From NCBI RefSeq assembly GCF_901933205.1, contig NC_044576.1, forward strand, positions 6,171,024 to 6,235,023: a stretch of DNA of 64,000 nt. Direction: 5' to 3'. The position numbers were made by a program, and so were the translations under genes. Source of the DNA: Camarhynchus parvulus (Eukaryota; Chordata; Aves; Passeriformes; Thraupidae). The notes below the pieces were generated by a model. It worked only from the letters and a program-made list of their open reading frames with translations. It made no database searches and was not told where the DNA came from. Within the stretch, counting starts at the first letter, position 1. Every line of letters begins with the position of its first letter. Positions 38,104 through 51,626 of the stretch are shown here, piece by piece.

Positions 38104-41100
38104 TTATCAGTGCCTTTTTGCTTTGAGTATACAAATATTTTATGCATTTCAATGAGTGACAGAATGCAAAACTTGCAAATATTTATTTTTAGCTGTATGG
38201 GGAAAAAGCAATTAGAGCTAAAAATGTTAAGAATGAAGAAATCACTTAACAGAAGCAATTATGTTGGGCACATAAACAGCTCTGCCTTCAGACATTTTAT
38301 TCAAATGCTGCAGAGCACACTAGAAAATATCAATTGTTTAAAAAAACCCCTCCAAATATTTTTTCACAACTGAAAAATCAATCATTATAAACAACATCTG
38401 GGGATCATTAATATCTTGCTCTACAGTTGAATTAACAAAATAAGAAAGAAATCTGACCAGAATCCAGAACATTGCCAGATTTACTTTCTCAAGCTAAAAG
38501 CTTGTGTTTGCAGAGGTGGGGTGGGAGGGAAGAGGAAACATACATTTATCTGTATTGTATATAGCACTATTATGCATTAATCACTACTTCCCCTCCAGCT
38601 ATGTCCTGTTTTTCTTTTGAGAGACCTAAAATTTGAAATATTTAGCTAAGCCACCCTGCCCAAGACCTTGGAAAAAATTTGCATATTTTTCAAACTGTTG
38701 GAGATGCCACCATAAAGCTCCATCTAAGGAGCTCCCAGTAGCCATGTTAATAAAAATTCTCCATACTCCTCCTATTGCTGTTCTAAATGTTTTAAACATT
38801 CCAGTCTTTGCAGAGGACCACTAACACCAATCCCACTCTAAGATCATATATGTATTAAATCAAAGAAGCATCTATACAGAAATTTCAGGTTTTTCTGAAT
38901 TTCACTGATATAAATGATCCTGCAGGTAGCCAAAACAGACAACAGCAATAATGCTGATACTTTAAAAAAAACACCCAGTCAGCTCAAGTACAATTTTTGT
39001 ACTGGAGCTAGTTTAAAAAGAAAAGCCAACTTTGACTCACACAAATAAAATAAGTCACCAACAGGAAAACTGTATTTCATTTAGACTGAAAACATTCTTC
39101 CGTCCTTTTTTTTGTTTGTTTTAAAGACTCATTCCCTGCCAAGGTTTTATTTTGTTATGTTTTTCCCCCAAACAACTGATTTTATCTGTGAGTCACAAAC
39201 TTCTGTAAACTAAGATGCATAATGACAGCAAAGACCAAATTTCAGCTATACCAAGAGTAATGGTACCACTCCATAGCCTGGAGTGACCAGCTTTCATGCC
39301 ACAGAATTTTTCTGGCACATGACCCATCCCTAAAAAGTCCTTTCTTCTTTATAATACTGCTCTTCCTTGTCTTCCCTGGCCAATGACAGGGAGGGTAAGT
39401 CTTTCTGAAATTGTTGGCTCAGAAATTCCAGCAGCTGGGAGGACTGGTAAGTCACCCCTCATTCCCAACCACTCCCTGCCAGCCCTGGAAGTGAGACAAA
39501 CTGCCTTCTCCATTGTTTTACAGGGAGAGATGAGCTGCTGAAGGTTTTGAGGTTTGCATTTTAATGCAGGTAACTTTTCCCCTAGCAAGCAATATATTGT
39601 TAAGTTTGGTTTGGGGGATGGGGAGAAGATAAGAGGGACCTGCAATGCCCTTTTGCACATGGATTTTTTTCAATGAGCAGTTTTCCCCTCTGCATTGCTC
39701 ATGTTATGGCCGAATGAAGATGGTTAATTTTGCAGAGAAAAAACTGTATTTATACCACAGTAGGCTGTAGTTCTCTCACATTTCGGTATTAAATGTTTCA
39801 TTAAAAAATTGGGTTTTACATGCAAACCCAAAACCTTCTTTTGGGCTTGAACATGTGTTTTGAGTACTCCAGGGACCAAGCATATTGTTAAATGGCATAT
39901 TGGACCCAGCATGCTGTAAAAATAATCCAGAATGATTTAAAATTACCAAACAGATTTTGAAAATTGAGAAGAAATAAGGTATTCTGTTTTCTCTCACACT
40001 CCTGTTTATAGAAAAAGCAAGCCCATCCTCACACAATGAAAGACAGCCTTTGGAATCATCTTTAGCAGACAGGATTTATAACATTTATCTAGCAAAGCAC
40101 CATGAAAAATCATTCTGCGTGAAATTTTCACCTGGTGAAGCTGATGGAGCTGAAACTCACAATCACCCAGAGTACAGCTGGACCACAAAAAGATCCTGGC
40201 TCACTGATGAGCCCTGGAAGCCACTCTACGCCATGGAGCTGGCACAAGCCTGGCAACTGAAGTCACTTTTTTTGGACACGCAAACACAGAGGACATGTGC
40301 TGCTCTAGCAACAAGTGCACACTGATTTATGCCCAGTGACCTTCAGATACACCTTCTGAACACTCACAGGCAGCTTTGCCTCCAGCTAGACCCCTCTGGT
40401 CAACAATGAAAATTATTAGAAACCTAATTTTTTCATTCCTTCTCTCCTGCAGCATATATGACCACACAGCAGATGCCAGTGAATGATATGCATTTATGAA
40501 AGTTATTCAGTAACAGTAACCCCAGAGGCTGATAAATGAAAAAGATTTTGAAGAATGTCTTGAGTTGAAGAGAAACGAATTGCTCATTTTCATTGCTCAT
40601 GTTCATTTCATTATGCACCTGGACTGCTTCATGCTGGTGAGGACCTCTAATTGCTCTTATTTCAGGAGAGGGATACGTGTGCAGTTGGACTGCAGTCATA
40701 GCCAGGAACGTGGGCTATCAAGATATCCAAGCATGGTTTATGTCTTCTGCTTTCTGAACAGAAGCAAGCTCTTGAGCCTATTTGCATTCTGGAGGGGAAC
40801 CCTCCAAGGCAGTTGGATTAACTAATCAGTGGTTATATCAACAAGAATGGGAGCAGGAAGCTTCCCACTCACAGCAGTCTTTCCTCTGTAAATGTAGAGC
40901 AAGTCCTTCTGTGGCAGGCTGCAAAGAAAGACATGCAAATGTTTGAGCCTTCCAGCTGCCGAGCCCATTCCTCAGCAGCCTGCTCCTCCAGCAGCCTCCT
41001 AGTTGGGATGCTGCGGCACACTGAACCAACCAGAGGAGAATCACAAGAGGACCATATAAGTAAACAGATCCTAAATATTCCTGTCCAGAGCACTTGGGCA

Positions 41101-44100
41101 CATGCCATGCAGCAGTGGGCACACAGGGCAGAGGCAAGCACAGGCAGCTGTGGTGTTGGGAACACCTGTGGCTGGAGCTGGAGGAGAAGTTTAGCACAGC
41201 CTGAGCCTCACAGAGGCTCTATGGAAACACAGAACACGCACACAGGACTGCCCAAAGCCTTGCTGCTTCCCTCCCAGCCATACCTGTGGGAGCTCACAGA
41301 CAGCATCTACAAACATCTGCTTTAAAAAGTCCCACACCAAAACAATATTTATTGTCAACAAAACTTAATTCTTCTTCCTCATTTCCCGCTTTATTTTTGT
41401 TAAACTCTACGAAAGAGGGAAAAATAGGCAAGGAGTATGAGAACAAGTCAGAGCTCAACAAAATTTTTTTTGTTATAAACTTATAATGAAAGGAGAGAGA
41501 ATATTTCCAGGAAAAACATTTTGGCCTATTAAAACTGCCTAACAAGGACAATAGCTTACATGCTGGGGGTTCTTTGTAAAGGTGTTTCTGGTGTCTCATT
41601 TGTGACATGCTGTATCTGTTGCAATACTCCAGCATACAGAGAATGTGTAAAACTGGCCCCAAAAGCAATGCTTCTGAAGAAGACTTGGCATTCACATTGG
41701 AAACCAGTGCTCCAGTGCTTCCCACATAAAGACATCAGCAGAATGTATTTCCCAAATTTTGTATTTGCTTTAGAGTTGTGAGAATTTAAGGTAAAAATGG
41801 TGAAATACACACTCCTATCTTGTTCCTTCTGCACACTTATTTCATTTGCAAGGTAAGAGAGGGACAACACCTTCAAACTACATGTGTCTGGGTCTCCTTA
41901 TAGACATATTTTCAGAATTTTAGTCACCATTTTTGTAATTTGGTATGCCCTCAGATTTGACTGATAAATACCAGTGCCTTAGAGTAATCTATTTATCTAC
42001 TGTACCACCCTGCCTCTGTTTAGCCTTAGCACTCATCACCTTCCCCATGTGACATCAATCTACATGGTATCAATGTAAACTGTTTGTATAATGAAGCGTT
42101 GTACATTTTATTGTCCTGCCAGCAAAGCAAAGGATAAACTAGTACTTTGCCTGCTGTCTTCAACAAAGGTAGCATAATTGACACCATACATTTCGCAATG
42201 CAGATATGAAACCACACACTGGCCAGTTTTTCCTTCTTAAAACAGCAGGGCTTGCAAGTTTTACATCATTATTTTCATAATAAATACTTTTAAACAGTGT
42301 TTTTGGGAATTTTTTGTGGCTCTTTTTTTTTAATAGGGATTTTAAAAAAATCTGCTTCTTAAACCAAACTAAATTTTAAATACACCTTATTAATTTCTAT
42401 GGCTAAGATTTCTGTGGCTCTGGTTGATAATGAGATAATTGCCTCACAAAGGTCAAGAGAATGGCATAGTTTGCTTTCAGAGGCTGAACAAAGCACTTGC
42501 TATGGTTCACTAAGCGTAGTTTCTGCATCGTTCCACATCTCTTTAATTCATCTATTACTAATATTCCATGATACACTCGCATTATGGATCCAACTGTTTC
42601 AACAAACCTGTAATCAAGGAATGACCCTGAATAAAATACTCCACAGAAAGCAGATGGTAGGCTCGTCAAACGCCTTCAAGCCTAAAATAACCTTTCTCAC
42701 ATAAAAAGGAGAGTCAATTACAACTGAACTTTACATTCTGAGCTTGAGCTTAGAGTAAATAAAAACCAACACGATACTATTGTGTCATTGGACCAAACTT
42801 CCAGGGCATTTAATTCATTTTTTTCACCACCCCCACCCCTAAGAGCAACCAACACTTTTATTCATAGTTCATTCAAAACCTGCAATGTTTTGTGTGAATG
42901 TGAGCAGACTTGACAGTTTGGGCCAGATTCTGAAAAAACTTGACAGCACAAAGCTAAAACTACTCTCAGCAGTCACGTGCTCCAGTGACAACACCACGTG
43001 AGGAGGGATCTCCTCTGCCTTTTGGGAATGGAGTGGCACAGCAGCAGAGCAGCACTACCTTACAAAATGCCCCAATGCCACCACATGAGTCAGGGCTTTT
43101 CTTCTGTCACAACAATGCCCGAGCTGGGCACCAAGCTCAAAGCCAGTGTGCTCCAGTTCAGAAAAACAGGCAGATGACTCTCCCATCAGAAACATTCCCT
43201 CTCACTCTCATTATTAAATGTTTAAGGGCATCAGCAGACTTTTATTCTCTCAGAGACTACAGGAGCTTCCTTGCAGAGATGTGGGGGTCTTGCAAGCAAA
43301 GGTGTACTCACCACCATGCAGACTTTGCAAGCATTAGCCTCAGAACTCATCCATCTGGTGATATGGGGCATAAAACTTAATTCTGTACACTGCTAAAGAA
43401 ACTACACTGGACTCATTTACTGGGTGTCTACACAATATGCATTCTGCCACATATTCAAAGCACATCTGCTGTAGCTGGCATAATCTGACACCAAAAAAAC
43501 CCTGTGTGAAATCACCTATTTGCTATCAGGTGTCAAATCGTGCAGTCCTTTCCCCCAGTTGTAAGGAGCTGCATACTATTCTCTATGCCTCTTGAATTAA
43601 GAGGTCACCTCCCAGAAGCATCTCTGCACTCATAAAATCAAGCTCCTAGCAGTGGCAAAGCCCATGCTGAACATGCCCACCTTCCAAGATGACCAGAAAC
43701 ACACCAGCTACAGCTGACACTCTTACAGGGCCCGGGGAGCACGGCTGGCAAGTGCTCTGCAACACCAATGGGCTGTGCCAGGACTCCCTCCTATTTTGTA
43801 TCTTTTAGCATACTGCACCAACAACAACTTCAAAAAACTAACACACACTGTAATGCTTCTGGAAGACAGGCTATAGGTGAATGGTTAAGGTAGATGAACT
43901 TCAAACCCAGGCAAGGTATTGTTTCACTCAGACCCAGTCACTGTGCTACATTCCACCCGTGTAACATTATCTTTGATTGTGAACTCAAGTTGCAATACTG
44001 AGATCACCAGTGGCCAAAAGCCTTCAGTCTTAGAGAAGAAAGAGCATATTTGGTACTGATCATTTCAATCATAAATAGCATTCATGGTTCACTTCAAAGG

Positions 44101-44188
44101 AATCACATCTTCCCTTTGGACATCAGTGGATACTTAAAAGAAGAAAAATGTCTTGTGAGAAAAAGAAAATAGCTGTAATGGGACTTAC

Positions 44189-44419
44189 CAAACTCATCGC
44201 ATATACTTTCATTTTCTATTAGGGTAGGATGATCAAATGTATCCCGACAATAGAAGATTTGGGGGTTCTTGCTTGTTACTGCAATTCCTCCAAGGGCTAA
44301 AACGAACTGGTCTGTCAGTATTGATGAGGGCTTGTCCTGGATGCGCTTTAACATGGAACGGTAGCGACAGTACTGCGGGTAGCTGAGAATTAAAAGGTTT
44401 GAATCTTCATCATCCTCAC
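44189..44419 (-). CDS. ARID5B: ARID5B coding exon: conserved N-terminal region (long isoform)
   Basis: This 231-nt exon enters in phase 1 after acceptor TTCTTCCAG (AG at 44421-44420) and leaves in phase 1 at donor GTAAGT (44188 downward). It encodes GEDDEDSNLLILSYPQYCRY, then RSMLKRIQDKPSSILTDQF, VLALGGIAVTSKNPQIFYCR and DTFDHPTLIENESICDEF. This is near-identical to vertebrate ARID5B over the block just before the basic GRPRKKK segment. The exon belongs only to the long isoform: the short isoform from 14.2 kb skips it. Upstream it expects an exon ending in the first base of a Gly codon. The usual partner, ending …KEKADLG, is not in this window, but the exon at 44886-45170 also ends that way. 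Numbering by the human gene is probably exon 4, but I am not certain. Confidence 0.97.
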
Positions 44420-44885
44420 CTGGAAGAATGGAAAAAAATACTCTTAGCATATCAGAAAAATACAAAACAAGAGCTGTAACTCAAGTATTTAAAAAAAATT
44501 CATTTTTCTGAAGTAAGTTAGTCCTTTCTCAAGACACAACTTTTTATAGCACAGTGGGTCTGGAAAGAAAGGTTAAAAACCAGTAATTTAAAGAAAGTTC
44601 ATTAAAATAGGTTATTTTTTGCTTTTCTGTTCAGTTTTCCCATACTTACTCACAAGGACTACCTGGATGAGCAAGAAAACACTGCTCTGCTGAAGCTGGC
44701 CAAGGGCCTTAATCAAAGTGTTCTCCATACTTTGCTAATTTGGCTGCATCAATAGAAACATAATCTGTAATTTTTACTCAGTTCCCCATACGGCTTTTCT
44801 ACACTCATGTTTACATCAGTTAACATCTTTTAAAAACAATAATATACAAGGATAAACTAGTATATAAAGAGCATATAGCTATTAC
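44420..44885 (-). other. ARID5B: Short intron between candidate exon 44886-45170 and the long-isoform exon
   Basis: This 466-bp interval has donor GAGAG|GTAATAG on its upstream side and acceptor TTCCAG at its end. If the candidate exon is not used, it is just part of the larger upstream intron. No other feature is seen. Confidence 0.6.
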
Positions 44886-45170
44886 CTCTCCTTTCCAGTA
44901 CCTGATACTGGCAACTACCAAAGGACCTCTGGGCCCGGGAGGTGGGCTGACCCGACCTGGTCATTGTTGCTAATCCCCAAGAGGTGGAAGCAACTTTCTT
45001 CACATTAACTGCAAATGCAGCAGGACTCAATAAAACTCCTACAGAGCACAATAAGCAAATAAATTTTCGAAGAGCTTGTGCTGCTGGGCTCAAAATATAA
45101 AGCAATCTAGACCTCAGAGCTTTCCATTTCTCCATGGTTTAGATGATGTCACATATGAAGGTGGCAGATT
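44886..45170 (-). CDS. Candidate alternative N-terminal exon of ARID5B with a hydrophobic segment
   Basis: I do not recognise this peptide. On the minus strand an acceptor-like TTATTTCAG ends at 45171. Then come 35 nt, an in-frame TAA, and three bases later an optimal Kozak start (TAAACCATGGAG, ATG at 45135-45133). The frame is open for 83 codons to a donor GAGAG|GTAATAG at 44886/44885. It leaves one base (G), exactly the phase the 44419 exon needs, giving …QVLERR-G-EDDEDSNLL. The predicted start is MEKWKALRSRLL; residues about 25-43 (FICLLCSVGVLLSPAAFAV) are hydrophobic after a basic stretch, followed by a Ser/Thr/Arg-rich part. This looks like a signal-anchor or mitochondrial presequence, odd for a nuclear protein. 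Alternatives are a first exon with its own promoter, a second exon behind an upstream noncoding exon, a poison cassette exon (285 nt, phase 1-1, stop after about 10 codons), an exonised retrocopy, or chance. Confidence 0.5.
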
Positions 45171-45828
45171 CTGAAATAACACAATCAAGTGTCATCATAT
45201 AACCAGAAGGAAACCTAAGAGGAAAAAAAAACCTCAACTAGGGATACAAACATGAGAAATTACTCATTTGCAGGTATGCAGCCAGTACTCGACATCACTT
45301 CTTTTTATGCTCATTTATCTCCTCAGGTACCTAACTGAACATGACTTTCCAGGCATGCCAATGAAGACAAAGCAACAGCATTCACTTTACGTTTTCTGTT
45401 CTACTCTGATTACTGAATAACTCATCTATTTCTTCTGCCAGAGACAAAAGGTCTACTATTTAATCCCATTACCAATACTGAAATCATTCTTACTCCTAAA
45501 GTAAAAATCACTTCAGACATTGAAAGAAAAGTCAGATCAGTTCTCCCCAACTAAATATGATGACACAACTCATCTAGATTCAAGTGAGGCAATGAAAATG
45601 TTGACATGTAAAAGGTTAAATTTTAAGAAGTCTCTGGAAGCAGATATATCACCTAGAATGTCATATCACTGCAGAGGAATGCAATGCTGTAAAACAAAAA
45701 TCAACATGACAGACGGACTTGCAAAGCACTGTCTTTACTAGCACAGCTCCTGAAAGCCATCACTTTTAAAAACTCAGAACTCTCACCACTATCCTGACAT
45801 AGGTGAGGAGATAAAACTGTTTGTGTTA

Positions 45829-45849
45829 CAAAAAAAAAAAAGAAAAAAA
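45829..45849. repeat. Poly(A) run
   Basis: About twenty A residues with one G. No retrocopy is recognised next to it. Confidence 0.8.
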
Positions 45850-48800
45850 TTGAAGCAAGGGTGATACATTTTGGTAAACAGCGCCGGCATTTTCTAAGAA
45901 AATAAAATTGATGGCCCTAAAACCTCTTTTGGCCAATAAGGATGTGGTCATGCTTTTCTTTGTTTCAACAAGTATCCCATAAGCCTACACAACAGCACGA
46001 CTGAGCCAATTGCTCCTGGGAATAAGGCTCTCTCTTCTTTATTAGGAAACTCTAAAAATCAGATCAGGAAAAGTGTTCTAGGAATTAAGAAGCACATGAT
46101 CCGTCCTTTAACTCCTTCGAGAGTTGCACGTACGCCTGCCTGATGGTTATTACTACTTTATACCTTTGTGCAGATAGCGCCGAGCTGAATCTGTCGATCT
46201 GACAGCACTTTTCTTATGCCAGGATGTGGTCAGCTTTTTAAACAGGGTGTATATAAATGTATGTCCCACGTGCCTTTGTAGTAAACCATTAGTTTCTAGA
46301 CAAATATGCTGCAAGTCCCTGTGCAGAATTACACAAACTTTGTACCCCTGACAACTGACGACTTAACTCAAACCCCCTGGCATAAATTAAAACCAAGTAA
46401 TTTTTACAGGATCACTTTCATACATGCTTGTGCAATTCCAATGAGTACTTTGTCATGCATTTGTTTCCTTTCCTTTTTTACTCCAGGTTTAATAGATACA
46501 TCAAAGAATGAACAAAGGCTGAATAAACTGAAAATTTGCTTAGTGAAAGACAAACACAGTGTTCCTGGAACAAAGATTTTTTCCTCAACCACGCCCACAT
46601 GAGAAAAGAGAAATCAAAGCAGACCAATCCCTAATAAAATGCAAGCCCGAAGACGAACTATTATTTGCTTTTATCAAAATCTCACACGTGCCATTTAATG
46701 GTGGACTTAGTGAATTTTGCAAGTACTTTTCAGAAATATGATCAGAAAGAGTTTACTCTTAGGAGAAGAGAAGCTCAAAATGTGGATCACATTCCATTAA
46801 AATTAAGAAAAACAACATGACTTCTATAAACATACAACTGAGATACTGGGAAACCAAGTTGCTGTATTTTCTGAGTTTCATTTTAGATTCCACAGACAGA
46901 ACGTGGTAAAAGATAATACCTACAGTATTCTGCTTGTGAGGCTCAACTGAAATTACTCTAATCCTATGCTTATATCATAATTGCGTGGTTTAATAACATC
47001 CTCCAACATCAACTTTTCATTTATTTTTATATTTCAGGGCTGAAAACAGAGAAACTGTAATTAGGAAGCAAAGTTCCACCCCTGCCTTCCAAGCACTGCC
47101 TATATCTGCAGAGATATAATCCAACAGTTCCCTTTGTCAGGGGTAAAGAGAGCTGGGATTTGGCACAGCCTGGCATTTATGTTGGATTACATGTTCTTCA
47201 AGTTGTCTTTGTAAGTAAGAGATGCATGAAATGCCAAACACAATGAATCTATGCAAGAACTGACTTTTCAAATCAGCACAACCATTTTTAATATGTAAGG
47301 CAAGACAATTAAAAGCCCCAAAAGAAAAAAAAAAAGCCTGTTAAAAGGACGAATTCCTAACAAATCCATCTAGAGCCAGAACTATTTACAGAGAGAGCAG
47401 AGAAAAAAACCCCCTGTAACATGCTTTTTGTTTGCTTGTTTCAGAAACATCAGCCTATAATGTTATTGCTAACTGCCATAATCTACCCTCAACATCAGTA
47501 AGCATTATTTCTCTTTAAAAAGACCTTCACACCAGGATTTTATAGAGCTTGATGGAAAAACTATGCATGTTCCTTCCTGTACCTAATTACCTCAACTGAA
47601 AAAGCTGCCAAGTATTTTGCCCTTTAGTTCTTTTAATCGTATTAGTGCAAATGCATTTGGATGCCAACAGAAACAAACATGTTAAGATTTTTGCTTAAAA
47701 GATTCCAAATATGTATGAGGCTGGTGCTATGAAAGCACACTCCACTTCTTCCCAGAAAGCACAGAGTTATTCTTGCAGAAGAAATATGAATTTGTGCCTC
47801 TTGTAAGACTAAATGTCTAGTTTCGACCCAATTTAAGTAAAATAATGTCAATATGAACTGCTCTCACAATGATTTATGCTACCTTCTGTTACTTTATTAC
47901 ATTAGACATTCCTTTCTCTAAGCTTTATACTTTTTGCCGTCCTCCTAGCAACCACATAAAGGCTGAGTACCAACTTTACACGCCTGGCACCCTTCCAGGC
48001 TCGACTGTTATTGATAATTATATTGAAGTTTCAATTTAATTGCTACTCTGTTGTGACACAGAATATTTTTTGTAATTAGGCTTTTCCCATTTTCTGTCCA
48101 TTCATTTTTTGCATTACTGAAAATTACTTTTTCAGCCCAATCCCCCCCTCCCCTCCGTGAAAACACAAGCAGAACAATGATACAGATAAGGGTCTGTACA
48201 TCTGTTACTATCATTAACAACTCAGTAATGTGAAGGGAAGAAAAAAAAAGGGGAAAAAAAAGCTGAATACAATTTCTCAGAAGGTAAATTTTTTTTCAGT
48301 TTAAGTGCTCTTTTTCTTCTTACAGTTGCTCAATGATTTCCTGTTCTAATTACAAGACATTATACAGAAAGTAATTTTTAAAAAGGAAATGTACCAGCAC
48401 AGGAGGCTAAACAGAAACACTTGCTTGCTATGGTTTAAAATTCCAAACTTTTACATCTCTTATCAATTCTCTGCTCTACCTTTGTACAATATATTATACC
48501 ACACATCTACCATTTCTTCTGAGGCAGTTAACACAAATGTATACATCAAAGGGCAAACAACACTTGCAGTTAAACTGCAGGCAAAGGAAAAAAAATCAAT
48601 TTTTTCCTTTTCCATGTAGCTGGTAAGTTGGAGGCAAGCCAAGCCTCAGAGTGGAAAATATTAAAAAGTTAAAAAAAAAGGCAGCAGGCTTGATTAAAAA
48701 GCAAAAGAAGAGATATTCAGTTCTAGATCTAAATGAATAACCCACAAACTATTTCATAAAAACATACTGTGACGTAAATTACACATCAGTATTGCACTGT

Positions 48801-49827
48801 TGTGGTTATTTTGAGAAATGGCTTGTACTGTAAGTCAGCTGGTAAAACCCCACCCTTAATGATTTTGTAATTCTCCATACAGCAATCAACTGGAGCAGTC
48901 ATGAAATTGCCAAGAAGGAAAACAGACAGAGCTGTAGAGAGTTTGTAATAAAAAGATAATGTACTTTTAACATAACAGAAGTAGAAGATTGGTTTTATTA
49001 ACTAAAAAAACTACTTAAAAGGTCCCAGGCTTGCCATTTGTTTTGATAAATGTTGACACAGATCTTCGTAAGATAAGCAATGGAAGTACCAGGGGAACCA
49101 GATAAAATGGGACAATGCTTTGGTGTGTGGGTAGCAAATTGAGCAAGGGAGCTATCTGGAATATAGAGAGAAAATGAAGGAAGTTGCAGGGTTCTGTCCA
49201 TCAGGCTCCTCTCCCACACGGTGCCCTTGCTCCTCTGCCTTCTTTCATAACCCTCTGTTACTAAGGGGGTCTCCCAGAGGATTCACATATCACAATTAGC
49301 TTATTATTGCTTCTATGCATGGCTTTGACCATTATTATCAATATGCAGGGGATACAGAGGTAATGGAGGATGCACCTGGGTGTCTGAGGGACTGGTGAGG
49401 TGCTGAATGAACACAGCTCTGACCCCTGTGATGGGAGGTCTCCTGACTATTGCAGGGCAATGCGTTCACTCACCTCCCAACACCCTCCAGCTGTTAACAT
49501 CTAGTTCTCCTTCTCTTGTTCTACTTCTCTGGCAATGACTTTCTGCAGTATAGGCATGAGAACACAGGTGTAGATGAAGCAAAGATGTGTAGCTCACCCT
49601 TCAAAACCAGTATCCGCAGGTCAGACAGGCTCTACATATATCAGAGCTGCCTGTTCTAATAAAAACCCAAAGAAAGAGAGCACAGTTTTCAGCAGATAGA
49701 AATGAACTTACCACACAACTACCTAAAAACCCAGAATCTCTCAAAAGGTCCAAAAGCAACAGAAACAGTGGAACGATGAAGGAATAACTACAAAGAGGAA
49801 TAAGAAACTGGGTCTTTATGACCTCAA

Positions 49828-49853
49828 AATCTTTAAGAGGAATCTTTAAGAGG
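49828..49853. repeat. 13-bp exact tandem duplication
   Basis: AATCTTTAAGAGG is repeated twice in direct succession (49828-49840, 49841-49853). Confidence 0.9.
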
Positions 49854-51394
49854 AGTGATGCAATGAGAACACCTTCCCATATCATAGTGCAGCTATAACC
49901 TGCCAAACACCTCCAAACTTCCAAGATGACTGCAGGTGGCCAAGCAGCAACGACAGTCATCACCTGCACCTCTGGAGACTCCTGTGAGGGCAAGGACAGT
50001 TCTCCCAGTGAAATAACCTTCATGGGAGGATCATGCCTGGCTCCTGCCTGACCACTTCTCACACTGAATCCTTTGCACAGACACGAGGCTAAGAACCACA
50101 GTAGGAATCTGCTGTGGACTAGGAGCAACAGCTGAGGAGCTCAGGTAGCTGCATCATGGTCACAAGGCATGCTCTAGCACACCAATCCACCCTCTCTCCA
50201 GTGGTTAGGAAAGATTTCTCAAACACAGCTCTTCCAATCCACTCTGCCTTTTCATTCCCATGGTTTTTATTCACACTAGTAAAGACACTCGGTGTGCCTT
50301 AGCTGGCTAATTAATCACAAGACCTAAAAATATTAATCTAAGAATGGTATTTCTCTCACAGTTAAATGCAAATACAGTAATGATTTAGCCCCATGAGATG
50401 GGACAGGAAATCTGTGGTTTTGGTTTTAAATAAATTTGGGTAAATTATTGACACAACAGGGATACCTCTTTGTCGGCAGGACTCATGCTACTCATCCCTG
50501 CTTTGAGAACCCCCCTCTATTTGAATGCTAATGCAATCAAGAACAAAGGCAATGTGTTGCAGGATACGAACACAGTGATTACATTTATGTTTACCAGATA
50601 ATGATGGTGTTAACAAGTTGCCTGTAATTCTGACATGGACGTTTGCCTGCCTGATTCTGCTTTTAAATTGATCAAAAGGCAAAAGTCATTTCTGCCAATA
50701 GTGAGAATAAAATGTACGGCCTTTCTGCATGTGTCAGATATTTCTCCCCTTTTAAGGAGGAGACAGAGCTATTTCTCAGAATTTCATGCCACTTCCCCAG
50801 CCCTCTGTTTTCTGTCACAGTGCCAGCAGAGCATCAGCCTTTCAAAGAATTCCTAAGCTTAGTTTAACATTTGAAAGAAAGAGAATACTTACAAATCTAC
50901 TGGAGATTGAAACTACTGTTCAACTGAACAGCAATACAGTCATTAAAAAAAAGAAAAAAAGACAGCATCATCTAATACTTATTTAAAGCACATGGTGGAA
51001 AAATATTTTTCGCTCAGCTATTTGGATCAGAGTTGTTCTACTCCTATTTAACGGGGACAAACCCAAGTATGCTGATCAATGACTGACAGTATGTCCATAT
51101 AATCAAATATTCTATAATATTTATCTCACTAAATCACTCAAAATTCAAATCCTAAACCCAAATTTTGAAGAAGACAAAAGAAATTTAATATGAAAAAGTT
51201 TCCAACCAGGTATTCCACATCCTTTTCAGACCCTAATCCTATATTCAGCTCCTCATAACTGTAGCTCCAACCTTGCACTCCCAGGATCCTCCTGCACATT
51301 AGGAAGTGCCTCATAAACCTTATGAGGTGTTTCTAGACTCAAAAGAAGAGTGACTGACACTCGTCATTTCCAGCTTTTATATAACCCTTCCATC

Positions 51395-51500
51395 CACAGG
51401 CCTCAAACTGCTTTATGGAGATGAGTAAAAATTATTATCCCCATTACACAGAGAGAGAAACTGAGACAGAGAGAGCTTAAAGGATTTATTCTACAGCATC
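51395..51500 (-). mobile_element. MIR-type SINE fossil, copy 1
   Basis: The plus strand reads AATTATTATCCCCATTACAC and then GAGAAACTGAGACAGAGAGA followed by CTTAAAGGATTT. This is the reverse complement of the MIR region CCTCAGTTTC…GGGATAATAATA. The upstream part (CCTCAAACTGCTTTATGGAG) fits the more terminal MIR region. It is a partial, diverged copy. Confidence 0.7.
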
Positions 51501-51626
51501 AAGCAATTTTGAGCACAAGGGAAAGAGCAAAGAGGCCAGGCAGAAATTCTTGCTGGGAAATTTCTGGTAAGTGGGAGATCCCTAAATTTCCTCAAAAGGG
51601 AAGTTACTATCTCTGGTCACCCCAGC

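Larger units (their letters stand above)
12662..44188 (-). other. ARID5B: Large (31.5 kb) ARID5B intron containing the internal promoter
   Basis: The intron runs from donor TTTG|GTAAGT at 44188 to the acceptor ending at 12662 and is phase 1. It holds the alternative first exon and promoter at about 14.17-14.56 kb, a TA microsatellite, A-rich runs, a decayed CR1-like LINE at about 19.9-21.25 kb, a perfect hairpin at 28.6 kb, type A palindromic fossils at 29.5 and 38.0 kb, and small tandem duplications. Otherwise I see no genes. The longest open frame (30773-31333, plus strand) opens with TTG and has no recognisable domain. Confidence 0.9.

Noticed and set aside
49601..50128. 175-codon minus-strand open frame with hydrophobic stretches
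   Set aside because: It resembles no known membrane protein, lacks a supported promoter, and contains a recent 13-bp duplication. It most likely arose by chance within the intron.
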